Source: Paragonimus westermani
Lineage: Eukaryota > Platyhelminthes > Trematoda > Plagiorchiida > Troglotrematidae
Reading direction: 5' to 3'
NCBI GenBank assembly: GCA_008508345.1
Contig: QNGE01000905.1
Coordinates: forward strand, 60,927 to 124,926
Length of the DNA: 64,000 bases
Positions 13,560-24,900 of this stretch are shown here, one piece after another. Within the stretch, counting starts at the first letter, position 1; the number at the start of each line of letters is the position of its first letter. Below the pieces are notes generated by a model. It ran no database searches and was not told where the DNA came from. It saw only the letters and a program-made list of their open reading frames with translations. Made by a program: the position numbers and the translations under genes.

Positions 13560-13880
13560 CATTCACAACGTGAGCGCAGCTATGTTATTCTAGAAGACCC
13601 TGAGATGCGAACAGCCAGAACTTTGGTTAACTTCGGGTTAACGACAGAGATTGCGTGCCCAGATGCTGGAAGTGCCTTACCAGCTGAACTAAGGAATACA
13701 CCGGAAGCTCAGAAATTTCTGAGGTGGATTCAGTTATCCGATCAACCGGATGCCTGACTGAGTAGGCAGGATTTCTGAGATAATTCCTGCTGACATCCAC
13801 CAACAACACCGTCAAGCGCCGAAAATGTGTTATTAATGAGTAGTTTGGCAGATTTTGTAAATTGCAATAGACCCAATTGG
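13560..13880 (-). repeat. Degenerate tRNA-like SINE (family 2)
   Basis: Read on the minus strand it runs parallel to the better copy at 54075-54400. Shared blocks are AGAAATCCTGCC, a region like ATAACTGAATCCA, then TTAGTTCAGCTGGTA where the other copy has GTAGCTCAGCTAGTA (the tRNA D-arm and A box), then the remains of the T-arm, and a tail like TTCTGGCTGTTCGCA. The motif AAATCTGCCAAACTACTCATT stands before the head. An open frame on the plus strand at 13362-13757 overlaps this repeat and is therefore not a gene. Confidence 0.65.
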
Positions 13881-13884
13881 GAAA

Positions 13885-16800
13885 AATCTGCCCATCTATT
13901 CTTGTTTCTGGAAATATTCACTTTCTTGTCGAATTTTTTCCCAACCGATTATTCTAACGGTTACTCTAACTACCGTGGAACTCAAAAATTTACAGTATAC
14001 CTGACTACTAAGAAGGATCACTATTTCAAACGAATCCAGAATTAGGCGAGGTGGTTTCTGCATTTTGCGCATGCTAACAAGGGACTAAAACCTAAGTGGG
14101 ATAGCAATTTGTCCGGTTATGGTAGAGGGCGCAATAACTGTACAGGCGAATATGCGGTTGATCTGTAATGAAATTTTCTTCCGGAATTAAGTTAAAAATG
14201 TCATTCTCAGGAGAAACTTCAGAAATCTGTTCAAAATTCAATGTAATTTAGACCTGTTTTACTAGGCCCGAATCCCATTGCAATAATGAATTGGATCTAA
14301 AATGCTTTCAAAGTGGTTCGCTTCGGGAGTACAATGAAACTTCCAAGATATTTGTAAACCAGATATCATGCCTGACCCATTCACTGCTGTCAACGAATGC
14401 TCCTGTATGTGTGGATACATCCATGCTGACGGAGCAAAAAATCACCCTAGTAGTCGTATCACGGACCGTATGTCGAAACTGTTAATAAAAAACGATTGCG
14501 GTATTGATAACAAAACTAATATGAAGCATGTGTAACGGAGCGGTCATAGAGTTGATGTAGGCGAGGCCTCAAATCTTATTCATTATGCGAAGACTAATAC
14601 TCTGTGGTCGGAAGAAGACGAAGGTTAGTTTGCGCCTGAAAAAAAGTACAAACCGAATTATTCGCTCCTTGCACGCTTTGCCACTTTTTGCGGCAACTAC
14701 CTAACACAGTATGGCCCGCATAATTTACCTAACACTTCGAATGTTCTAACAATATTGGGCAAAAAATGTTATCGTACAGATCGATGTCAGTTTTCCACAG
14801 ATTTACGTCGGTTTTCTGGTCGCTACACGTGCTAGGTTATGTATTTGGTCACAATCATAACATGTTTGGAGACATCAAGTTTGAGTTAAAGCAGTTCTAA
14901 CGAAATAACGGATAAAGTTAAAAACTTTACTGCACTAGCTCAGAAATGAGAATAGTTTCATCAAATGCTTAAAGTTTTATCCAACTCTGGTGCTGAACGA
15001 TTATCAGATACTGGGTGCAGCAGGCTATATAATTGAAATCCAGCAATACAACCAACCGTCAGTCTGACAGGTCGCCTCTCCCCCTTCGTAACTAGAGTGC
15101 TTTGAATAATCATCATATGTAAACAACGTCAAGGTAAACGTCGGCAACCAAAACCTCCTCACTCAACACCACCGTAACAGACGTGAGTTCCTGAGCGTGT
15201 CTGTCTATGGATTCGTTGTCTTAAGCATAAAGAAAACTTTCTGTTTGCTAGATCAATCACCTAGTCCGAACTTTTCCCACCAAATACCTATCAATCCATC
15301 TCCTCTCCACAAACTTTTTAATGGCTAGAAACAGAGGTTAGTAGTCTTGACAACTCATTCAATTGTCAGTTTAAAAAGCGACCTTAGTCTGACTGATTAA
15401 AGAAATTCCCTAACGGAATCAATTAGTTTCACATGCTTCACTTGTTGATTCCAACCCTTGGTATACAATGCGTAAAGACAGTGAGAGTTCGCCGCTGGAA
15501 TCTACAGTGTATGGGTCTACTGACGCCTGTTTCGCAAATACACGTCCCACTGAGCATTCGTTCGGCAATTCATTTTTGTGATTTTCAGTGTGTTCTCTGG
15601 AACGGTGTACTGTATTTTGTCACCAATTATAAATAATCCAGTTTGCTTCTAGCGTTCAGTTGAGAAGGTTTTGAAACTTTCATCAAGCTCTTAAATCCGA
15701 TATACTCAGTGTAAGTATTTTGAAATTGAGCATTCAGTATATGACCTTTGCTACGGTGGCCAGAAATGAACGCTTTTGATACAATAAACCAAAGCCCAAA
15801 TAAGTTCTTGGCAATCAAGCCCTCATATGAGTTTTGGAACTATGATGTCTGTTTTCAGCCGCTTCTTGTAATATTATTCATTTTAGCCTGCAAGAAATAT
15901 TTCAGTATAGCATGCTTGTCAAATTAGAGTAACAAAATCACTATACTATCAGCGTGTCTTTGATCTCCTTAGTTCAGGAGGTCTGTTCTCCTGGGCTTTC
16001 TTTAAAATACTTAAGCGCGGTATTTGAACTTCATCCAACCGAACATTTTAAAACTGAAGCCCATTCTAAACTGGTCTTTCAGTATATCTTGTGCGTTATT
16101 CGCATGTGACCACAAAAACCATTAACGTGGGTTAACATAAACTCAAGGTTATTTTGCTGCTGACTTGAAATTAACGTCATTCATGAAAAAAACCGAAATA
16201 ATTAATGCGACAACAAAAGGACGTCAGACTATTCTGTTTGCTAGGAAAAAAACCAGTTGTTTTTGAGCCAATGACGAAAGTGATCCAAAGCGGTCAAAAA
16301 CCTAGGACTGTCACATGGAATTGGTTTGTGAAGAATTGACCAGAAGAATTATTGTAAACTAGTATATTTTGGAACATTTCAACGACGTTTCATGAGATCT
16401 CAATGAATATAACAAAATTACCCGTTTAGCATCATAATATAGAGGTAGCAGGTGAAAATTCTCATGTAAATACTTACAATGTGATTTGGTAATCAGTTGC
16501 TGTTGTTTAATTGATGATTCTTTCAGACGATCATCTTAGAAGGGTAATCGTTCACTAAACTCATGATAAATTCAACCCATTCATGTGAATATGAAGACTA
16601 TTTGGGTTGTGATATATCACAGACATGTTCTAGTGAGTTTAGATCGTCTTAATAAAAATATAGGCAACCATTGAAGCCCAGTAAGAAATTTATTACCCAT
16701 GTTTAACCATCCACAAAACAACTTACATGGTGCTTCAGATGACTACGAACGAAGATTGGAATTTTTGCACCAATCGTGATACGGACCGCGTGGTGAATTA

Positions 16801-17735
16801 ATTTGAATACAAACATATGTCTCTATTATTACGAAAGTAATGACGGCTACCAGAAAGCCAATAGTTTTTAGGGTCAACTTAATGCATAGATATTGGGCCA
16901 CTAAATTTCACAGAGTAAAATGTCTAGAAAGCTCACACAAACTTGATTCGCATTTTATCGATCTTTACCGCGGCTTGATTATGCTTCAACGACACCACAG
17001 CTGAACTCTACTACACCCATCTGAAACAGCTTAGGATTGCGTTGAACTACACGCCTTGGTTCACCACTTTTTAAGGAAGCTTTAACGTCTTCGAATGGGT
17101 ATGTTACTGAAGTTTGAATTGCTTTTTACTGAAATATATTGACCATTTCATACGCAATAGAAACTGCATAGTCCGGCAAGTGGCTAAGTTGGCCTAAAAG
17201 ACAGTTGGTCCAAATGGTGATGATTTCGGGATAAGTTGGACATCAGTCATTGATGACTGCATGTTTCACGTTTCCCCAGACTTTTCAGTTGGCCCCTTTG
17301 GGAAAAAAGCACTAGACTCTACTTTACCCCTAGATAGAGCTCGCCAATGGCACATATATATTTCAAGTGTGGACTAGAACTCCGACTACACAATCAGGAG
17401 ACTATTGCCTTCACCAATAAGTCACTGAAATTCTCTTAGGCAAGAATGACTTAACCTACCTAACAACACAGGCGGGCTTGCACTGAAATGCGGCTTATGT
17501 GTATGTCATTTTGTAAATTTTGCCTTTGAAGCCGAGCCTCGGAAATACCTTTTCGTGTAACAATATGTCTCCTTAGTACGTCACCTTTTTCAACAGCAAA
17601 TTAAAAATGTGACCTTAAAGTAGGTTGCCATGATCCGTAACCCTAATGACCCTCAGCTGAATCTCATTGTAAGTCAACGCGTTTGCTATCTTCAGGCCCA
17701 ATAAAGCACAACACTACTGGTTCAGACCATGCTCA
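13885..17735. other. No gene seen
   Basis: AT-rich sequence. The open frames are short and without recognisable motifs, and I found no copy of either SINE family. Confidence 0.5.
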
Positions 17736-17739
17736 GTAG

Positions 17740-18125
17740 GCTCATTGATGACAGTAGCTCCAACCTAAATGAGAACTCCTCAGCAGGGGGTTCTCGATAA
17801 GATAGAACGGAGTGATCGTGTTCTTCTTTCTAAATGATCGACAGACTGAACACTGTTCTTACAAGATTCTGGTTAAGCGTTTGGATCTGATTATTTGGTC
17901 ATGCCTATTGTGCGGTTGCTCACATTGTGGTTGACAGGCTAGTCTCAAAAGCAATAAGGTCAGAGTGAAAACTCTGATCCGGACAGAGGTATGCACAACT
18001 GATGAGATCTAATGAGAGCAAAACTCGAGTCTAGTGGTTTCTTATAAAGTGGGTAACCGGAAAGCTTATCTGGATACGAAGGATGCGATCGAGCCTGAGT
18101 GTTGTTCAATTTTGGAATGAGAATG
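17740..18125 (+). repeat. HHR-SINE copy with leader and inactivated hammerhead
   Basis: The leader GGTTAAGCGTTTGGATCTGA and ATTTGGTCATGCC match the leader of the copy at 21545-21870. The tRNA-like head is diverged. The hammerhead lies at 17993-18037: CTGATGA is intact, but GAAA has become AAAA (G12 to A), stem I is damaged on both sides (GCACAA with TAGTGG), and the GTC cleavage triplet is kept. The 3' part (GCGATCGAGCCTGAGTGTTG) matches the family tail region. Confidence 0.75.
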
Positions 18126-18379
18126 TTTTTTATGTCTGGACTGCGGGTAACCCAATGTAGTGTGAACATGGTGTCATTTAGGGATTAGGGACATGGTTGG
18201 TGTGACGTCACATCAACTATTCCGAAGACGGCAAGCTACGGTAACTGCATTGCACGACGAAGTGACTTTTGCACGCACATTTTAGGGTTTCGCAGCCGGA
18301 TTCTGATAGTCGCAACAGCAGCTAGGATACGAAGTTTCACACCTCTGATGTGAACACGTATGATGCGGTAGATCTGCTT

Positions 18380-19860
18380 AAATTCTGTTTACACATTGAC
18401 ACTGCAACAGTAGTCGGCTCGGTGAGGCAGAATTGCGCTGGAAATCTTTTGTTGCCCCCTTTTCGTCAGCCAAACAGAACAGTCTCTGCATATTCTCTCC
18501 AACAATTGTCTTATTGTGCTACTGACGTAGCCTGCTCCACAGAAATAAGAAAATGGGTAAACACAAAATGAAGGAGTACTGCTGGGCACTGCCCCTTTGA
18601 AGCGAAAGTATACAATTGACTTAAAGAGGAAGAACAGTCTTAACTTTGCATCTTGATAACTCATCCGCAGGGTCATCTTAAGCCTTCCGATCGGAACGCA
18701 TTAGAAACCTCGTCCTTGGACAGCGAGTTCATATAGATTGACTTATGACCGATAAAGCATTTACTTTACTGTGGATCCGTTTGTTGAATACTTCAAATAA
18801 GAAAGTTGTCCGGACATCCATAAAGCGTTTCAAATATAGGATTAATCACTCTGACTGATATGCCATCATTACGAATTTTGTAGATTTGGCCTACTAAACG
18901 TCACATTAAATTCCGTTTCTGTTTCATTGGAAAAAAGCTGTGGAAACAACCATTCCATGTCCGTTTTCTCTGCATGCACTGCCAAATCGATCCATTCGGA
19001 TATTTCAGTAGAGCAGTATCAAAGAAAATGATTCTTCCGTTCTGTTCTACTTTCGTACAAAACTTCAAATTCCTATGAACTGAATCAGACGCCAGCAACA
19101 GGGAGCCAATAATGGTATTGCCATCGACCAAACAGGAAGTGTCACCTATACATCATTTCCTAGTAGACACTGTTCGACCAGTCTTTCCAGCTGTGTTTAT
19201 TCCATCATCCTCATGAAAGTGTCAGTCAGTATAGAGCCTAGCTGCGAGCCCACTGTCATCCCATTCTTTTTCCATAGATTCTCCCAAAATAATGTGTGCG
19301 CGCTAACAACGGTGCCTTCAAGGGATCATCCAGTATTCCAAATCTCGCAGAATCCAAATCGCTGTACACAAGCACAAAATTGTCTCTCTTAACGACACGT
19401 TCGCAAGCAGCTAGTACACAGCCAGACCTGCCAAAGGTTCAACGGACTGTAGCATATCTTTGAAGTAATCTGGAACTGGTCTGTTGTGCATTGGTTTCAG
19501 AAGTTCATGTATGAAATCCAACTTAGGTGTGCGCCATCTTTTTGAATTCTAGGTAAACCATAGAATCTGGGCATAATTGAATCTGCCGGTTGCACCGGCC
19601 CAAACATTGACGCACCGGTCTCACGGTTTTCCTTTCTGTTTCTCAGGGATTTAGAGATACCCCTTCCAAATGCAACCGTCGTCTTTCTTAGTTTCCATTC
19701 TCAGAAATATGGGATTATCCTATAGTATATCGTTCCTCTTGTTTAGGTACGACTGCTTATCTAGCAATACTGTCCCCTCACCCCTATAATGTCTGGTATT
19801 CAAGACGCTGTCCCCGTTTTGTAGATTATTTGAGACTGTATGTTATCTCCTGTAAGCAAC
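18380..19860 (-). pseudogene. Degraded full-span Penelope-like element, lineage distinct from the one at base 1
   Basis: On the minus strand, from high to low coordinates, PLE blocks appear in the correct order but in shifting frames with stops. They are GTVLLDKQSYLNKRND (about 19740-19790), MPRFYGLPRIQKDG (about 19530-19576; the family motif is YGLPKIHK), GMTVGSQLGSILTDTFM (about 19210-19266; compare GVAMGSPLGPTLADIFL in the intact copy), CLVDGNTII where the catalytic YVDD stood (about 19100-19130), VHRNLKF (compare AHRNLHV), KLRLFF, and SFCVYPFSYFCGAGYVSST (about 18480-18540; compare IIYQFTCSCGDSYIGRT). The second catalytic Asp is Gly, YIG is YVS, and there are several stops and frameshifts, so it is dead. 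Divergence from the intact copy is high, so it is probably an old, separate PLE lineage. Confidence 0.85.
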
Positions 19861-19864
19861 TTGC

Positions 19865-21240
19865 ACGTTCTGAGTTCCACGCTAACTTGTTAATGACGTG
19901 CATTGACCAGTGTTGTCTAACCTGTTCCATATTTACTTGAGAAGAGAAGATGAGATCATCTAATTGGCTGGACATTTTCTCAAATGTTTCCTCCAAATCT
20001 GATTACGTTTCTCTAGACAGTAAAACTGGATTCAGTGACAATTATCTCACAAGTTTATCACATAAGCGCAAGGACGTTTATGGTTTCGGCCAACTGAAAA
20101 ATATACGGAAACAACGCAGACTGAAACCAGTTAACGTCAAACCGATTAACAATGCCTAAACAGTTTCCACGTATCTCTAGTAAACCGTTCGCTGCGATGA
20201 CTGTTTAAAAATAAAGAAGACGGAAAGTTTTTAACTCGTATCACACCTTTGTTTGCTGAAGTGGACAAGCCAACCAAACAAGCTTTGCCCAATTGATTGC
20301 GTAGTTAATCGGTGGTTAAGCACTCGTGACCACCAGTTAATCTGTCGCTTGCCAGCTCAGTGTACTCCAGTGTAAGCGACTAAATGTAGCCGTTTCTTTT
20401 GGCTACCATATTACAGCAGAACTACCCCTTGATGCTTATACGATCTTTCCCGCAATAAGCGCCTAATCGCTTTGGTTGAGAATGACTGACTCATGATGTA
20501 ACGTCAGTCGATGTTGAGCTTCACCAAAACTGGGAGGTTGAAATCTTCCTCATAAAAATACGGAGCAAAATATCTTTCCATTTTCTTAACTAGTTGACTG
20601 CAACCGTAGCCGGAATTTTACCACGCGTTCACAAACATTGAAAGAATTCCAAGTTACCGTTCATTAACTAGTTCGTAGATCTTCATAATACAAGCGCGAC
20701 AAGTGTTTTTTCTATCAAAAACTTCAGTCGCAGAGATATGATCAAGTCATTCTAATAAAATTGGGTAGGCTTGAGGACCCAGGAATGCTTGGTTGTGTGT
20801 TTTGTTAAAGTCTAATCTGGCTGGTTCATTTAGTTTTTTGTGAACAGTGGAAATAGGATGAGAATACGTATTTCGATCAGTGATGAGCCGTACTTGCAAG
20901 CTGTTCTGTTCTCGAAACTTACAAATACAACAAAATCCTAGTGAGATTTTACTGGAATTATAAGCTAAACATACAGTTTGCTGCATACATTTTTAAGAAT
21001 GTTAGAGTTAGTGAAAATGGATTGTAGCTTGATCAAATAGTCCACACAGTTATCAAGTAAACGCAGTTAACGTGCTCAAGTTTGACAGACGTTTATCCAC
21101 TAGTCAATATATTTAGAGTGGCTAGACATCTTCAGAGGATTACTACAATGTGTCATCAAGTTGGTTTTTTGTTCGAGGCTTGAACCAGATACCATTGCAG
21201 GGCTTGTTTAGTTAGTGCTAAAAAAGTTGTGAAATTTAGG
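19865..21240. other. No supported gene
   Basis: An ATG-initiated frame at 19950-20159 (+, 69 codons, Ser- and Lys-rich) begins near the 5' end of the PLE relic on the other strand. It has no recognisable domain and may be chance. Nothing else stands out. Confidence 0.4.
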
Positions 21241-21244
21241 TTTT

Positions 21245-21480
21245 TAGGTTGAACAACACTCATATTTCGCGTTTACATAAACTTTGCATTCAGCTTCTTT
21301 TGAAAAGTTTGAAAGTTTGAAAGTTTCGCTCTCATTAGAGCTCGTCAGTTGTGCATATCCTTGCCACGGCCAGCAATAGAACTCCGGCCATGCTCTCATG
21401 AGCGAACCGTTTTCAACAATGTTCCACTGGCATCACGATGGGCACGAGCGTATTGTCAAATCTGAAGGCTCAATGCACAG
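21245..21480 (-). repeat. HHR-SINE copy, downstream member of a head-to-tail pair
   Basis: On the minus strand the leader GAGCCTTCAGATTTGA, the tRNA-like head, the hammerhead core (CTGACGA with GAAA and a perfect 5-bp stem II, GCTCT with AGAGC, at 21324-21348) and a diverged tail are present. The segment that should hold stem III and the GTC cleavage site is replaced by a short repeat of CTTTCAAA units (about 21305-21326), so cleavage is not expected. Confidence 0.8.
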
Positions 21481-21544
21481 AAACTGTTTGATTGAACGAA
21501 CGTTTTCAGTTTTCGAAGGAATTATTCCTACCCTACCATTTGAC

Positions 21545-21870
21545 TGAATCCAATCGCTCTCAAGTTGAACGTCACTTGCATTTGATCACAGCTGTCACAT
21601 TTATATAGAATTTCCAGCCAGCCTCTTTCGAAAAGATGCACTAGACTCGAGTTTCGTTCTCATTAGAGCTCGTCAGTAGTGCTCCTCCTCGCCACGGCCG
21701 GCAACAGAACTCCGGCCATTCAATTATGAGGCAACCGTGTTAACCACTGCGCCATTGACCTCACATTGGGCACGACCGAATCATCAAATCTGAAGGCTCA
21801 ACCACTCTCGCTTGTGAGCAATGATCAGGTTGCCCGATCGTCTCGAGAGGAGACACAGTTACTGCCTGTT
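21545..21870 (-). repeat. HHR-SINE copy with long leader and intact ribozyme, upstream member of a head-to-tail pair
   Basis: Read on the minus strand: a leader with CAGTAACTGTGTCTCCTC, GATCGGGCAACCTGATCATT and GAGCCTTCAGATTTGATGA; a tRNA-like head with GCGCAGTGGTTAACACGG (A-box side) and a B-box-like GGCCGGAGTTC; the ribozyme at 21638-21682; and a 3' part with GAAAGAGGCTGGCTGG. The head can be read as an internal Pol III promoter. The B box is degenerate (GGAGTTCTG), so transcription of this copy is uncertain. Confidence 0.85.
21638..21682 (-). ncRNA. Hammerhead ribozyme with intact core (SINE-borne)
   Basis: On the minus strand: stem I GCACTA pairs perfectly with TAGTGC (6 bp); the box is CTGACGA, where position 7 is a free position; stem II is GCTCT with AGAAC (one A-C mismatch); then GAAA, a 2-bp stem III closed by a TCGA loop, and the classical GTC cleavage triplet. 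All residues usually required for catalysis are present. Stem III is minimal, as in other metazoan retroelement hammerheads, so activity may need dimeric or protein-assisted folding. Confidence 0.8.
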
Positions 21871-21954
21871 AACTCCAATCGATAACCCCGCGATTAGGAC
21901 TTCCGAGACAGGTCGAGATCATTGAGGTCATTAAACTTGTTGGGCGATATTTCA

Positions 21955-21991
21955 GATTACTGATGAGTAGTTGGAGATTTGGAAATTAAAG
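21955..21991 (-). repeat. Isolated SINE tail motif
   Basis: On the minus strand AACTACTCATCAGTAA follows an AATTTCCAAATC stretch, matching the terminal tail of the HHR-SINE at 34587-34620. It lies about 85 bases upstream of the neighbouring copy's leader and may be the end of a further, lost unit. Confidence 0.5.
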
Positions 21992-21994
21992 TTC

Positions 21995-24900
21995 TCGAAT
22001 AAAAATTTGATAATTTTTTAAAATCATATTTCGGGTGGTCTAATCGGCATTAACAGTGGCAAACCTATGCCGTAGTAGTATCCGCACCTTACGTTAGGAT
22101 GGTTTGTAAATAACATAATGTGTTCTCGGGCTACTCTGTACACATCATTTAGTAACCAGTCTACAGGATTTCCTGTGATAACTGTTTGCTTAGTATTCAG
22201 TTGTAATCGTCTCTTAATCAGTTCTTACATACTTTATCCAGCGTTGATCAACTAAACTTCTCACGAGATAAGTGAGTTCACACGCTCGATCTGTATATGT
22301 GCTATAAGCCGAAGTACTAAAGCACGTACATGGTCTGTGCACACATTTATCAACACATTGTTGCGCGTCACAGTTCTAACCGATCTTGTACTACCAGCAC
22401 AACGGATGATCGGAATTTAGAATGGTCCAATAGTACAGATTTTGCGTTTCAGTTTTCCAATTTGGCATACGCTTGTTAGCTTAGGCTAAAAGTGGTTTAA
22501 AAATTGTGGTCAAAACTCGACAAACACCAACTATAAATAAGTCATACGGAACAGAATAACGGTTGCAAAACCTGTAGTCAGTCCTCTTAAGTGTGTTTTT
22601 AAAATATTTTGCGTTGCAAAACAAATTAAAAAGAGAAAGTATGTTGGAACCGCAACGGTTCGTTCTATATATGTGTGCTGGTAGTCTGTTGTTGTGCACT
22701 CTAATGCGTTAAATTAAAACAAGTATTTGCCAAAAAGCTTCTTGCAGTCTGCTTAGTGAACAAAATTGTAGTTTTTTCTCTTCCAGCTAGACGGCACGGT
22801 GAACCAAGTTCCCAAAAACTAACCTTTTCCTTGTACACGTCTGCCTTAGTAAGCTAAAACGCTGTACCCGAATCCTCGACGTGTTTTTGTATGAAGAGTT
22901 CATGCCATAATTTTTTATTCATTTGGGATAAAAACAATACACAGAAATATAGGGATGAGTAAAATCCCAATGTAGCATAAATTTCCTATGAAAATAAAGT
23001 TAGTTTTGAATCTATATTTTAATTGTCAAACAAGCTTTACAGAAAAATTCTACAGTTTTCTCGTGATGATGGACTTCAAAACAAACACAATACCAGTCAG
23101 TCATTCAAATAGATGGAGCGATTTCCTACTTGTGACAATGTTGAAATTTAGCTAAGGCGCCAGTGGGTAGTCACGCACCAAAATTGATATTGATTCTAAT
23201 CCGATGACTAAGTCCCAAACATACACGTAGCATTGGCGCCAAGTGGTTAGGCCATTTTTTGATCGGGAACTGTAATGTATTTGCTGAAACCTTTTGCGAC
23301 AAACATCAACTCAATAGACTGCTGATATTATTTTGAGTGGGGTGATGATAGAATACAAAGCATGGTTTGTGTCCTACAGAGCTAGTTTGTTCACACACAA
23401 ATGCGCAATTAATCGGAATCATTACAAAAATGTCCTACGGGACAGATGTTATAAACTGAGAGAACAGAGAGGTGGACCAGAAGAAATCCAGATGAATGGA
23501 AAACATTTGATCATAAAAGTAACAAACTGTAGGAGACTGGTTCCGTAAGTTTTTGCAATTGATGAACACTAGTACAGTGTCAGTGTCCAACACTGGTATT
23601 CGTGCATTTGGGCCATACCTATTTCAGAATTCTACCATGGTCACTTTAGTTGAGTTCGTTTGTGACAGTGGGCTGAGTAGAGCATTGAGCCTAAATGTCA
23701 AATTAATGGGCTTCTAGGGTGGTCTTGTACTTTAACTGGTAGAAATGTTGCCGCGTTCCGACATGCTGTCACTATTGTTGAGTCGAGTCCAACTGGATCC
23801 CAGATTGCTTGTAATTGTGCATGCTCTGACTTATCAAACCTACCATAATAAGTACCAGTATATTTCGTGAATAGCCAACGACTTAAACTCATGCACTTCT
23901 CAAATGCACAGAATAAGAACATCATCTGACCCCTTAGAAAACGACCAGTCATTTGACCCAAGCAAGGCTTGTGTCCTAATGAATCATTACCCCTCGCTTC
24001 GCTTCAAATTTCAACCTTAGGATGGGAGAATTTTGATCACTAGTTAGAGAACCGCAAGAAAGTTGGTCTAATCCTTCAAAGTTCAACAATAAACAGAAGT
24101 TTACAATGTGTATACGCATCGGATGGCACGCTGGAAGAAAACAAAGAATTGTGTGTATATGTGGGTAACAATGGGTGAAAATCTATCCAAAGATGTTTTT
24201 TTCAATGGAACCAATGGCTACTGGAATACGAAGTATGATAAGGGGAGAAAATAAAGAATACGGAAAGTATAGTATGACTTTGACACTAACTACGAAGCCA
24301 GTTCAAAAGCGAATATCAACACTCAAGCATCTGCAGTAGGAACTTGGATAGTCACTTTGCCTGGGGATTCGTAATACCAACCCAAATGTGTGTGTCTAGT
24401 CTTTAAATGAAGCTTTTATTGACTTTGTTGTAACAGATTCAGAAAACAGAACTTTCTTCTGAATACATACTTATGTTAAGGAAAGTTTTCGCATGTCATG
24501 CTGCTGGTCCGGTATTATTCTGGTACTGATTCTAAGATATTTGTCTTAACTGCTTAACGGTTAGAAAGGCATTTGATAGTTCAAGAAAACATCGCCTTCA
24601 ATCTGCCCATGGCACACAATTTAAAAATGTTGTCTAACGCAGTAGAACTCAGTTAGTTGTCTTCAACTCTACCCTCACAACCAGCTGAGTGTCACACAGT
24701 GGTTTATCGACAACCTAATCTGCTTTAAGTAGAATGAGTACCCACCAGAAAACTGAACACAGGTGGACTAGTTGACTAAAAATTCCCAACAACCTACTTT
24801 TGGCACCCCAGGCGTTGTCTTGTCTTTCCTCGTCTTGAAAAATATTTGCTACGTGAAAGTTTTCAGTGTACATCATTCTGTCTTTAAGGTTGAGAAAAGG

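Noticed and set aside
13362..13757. 131-codon open frame
   Set aside because: Its 3' half overlaps a minus-strand copy of the family-2 SINE, and the remainder shows no motif.
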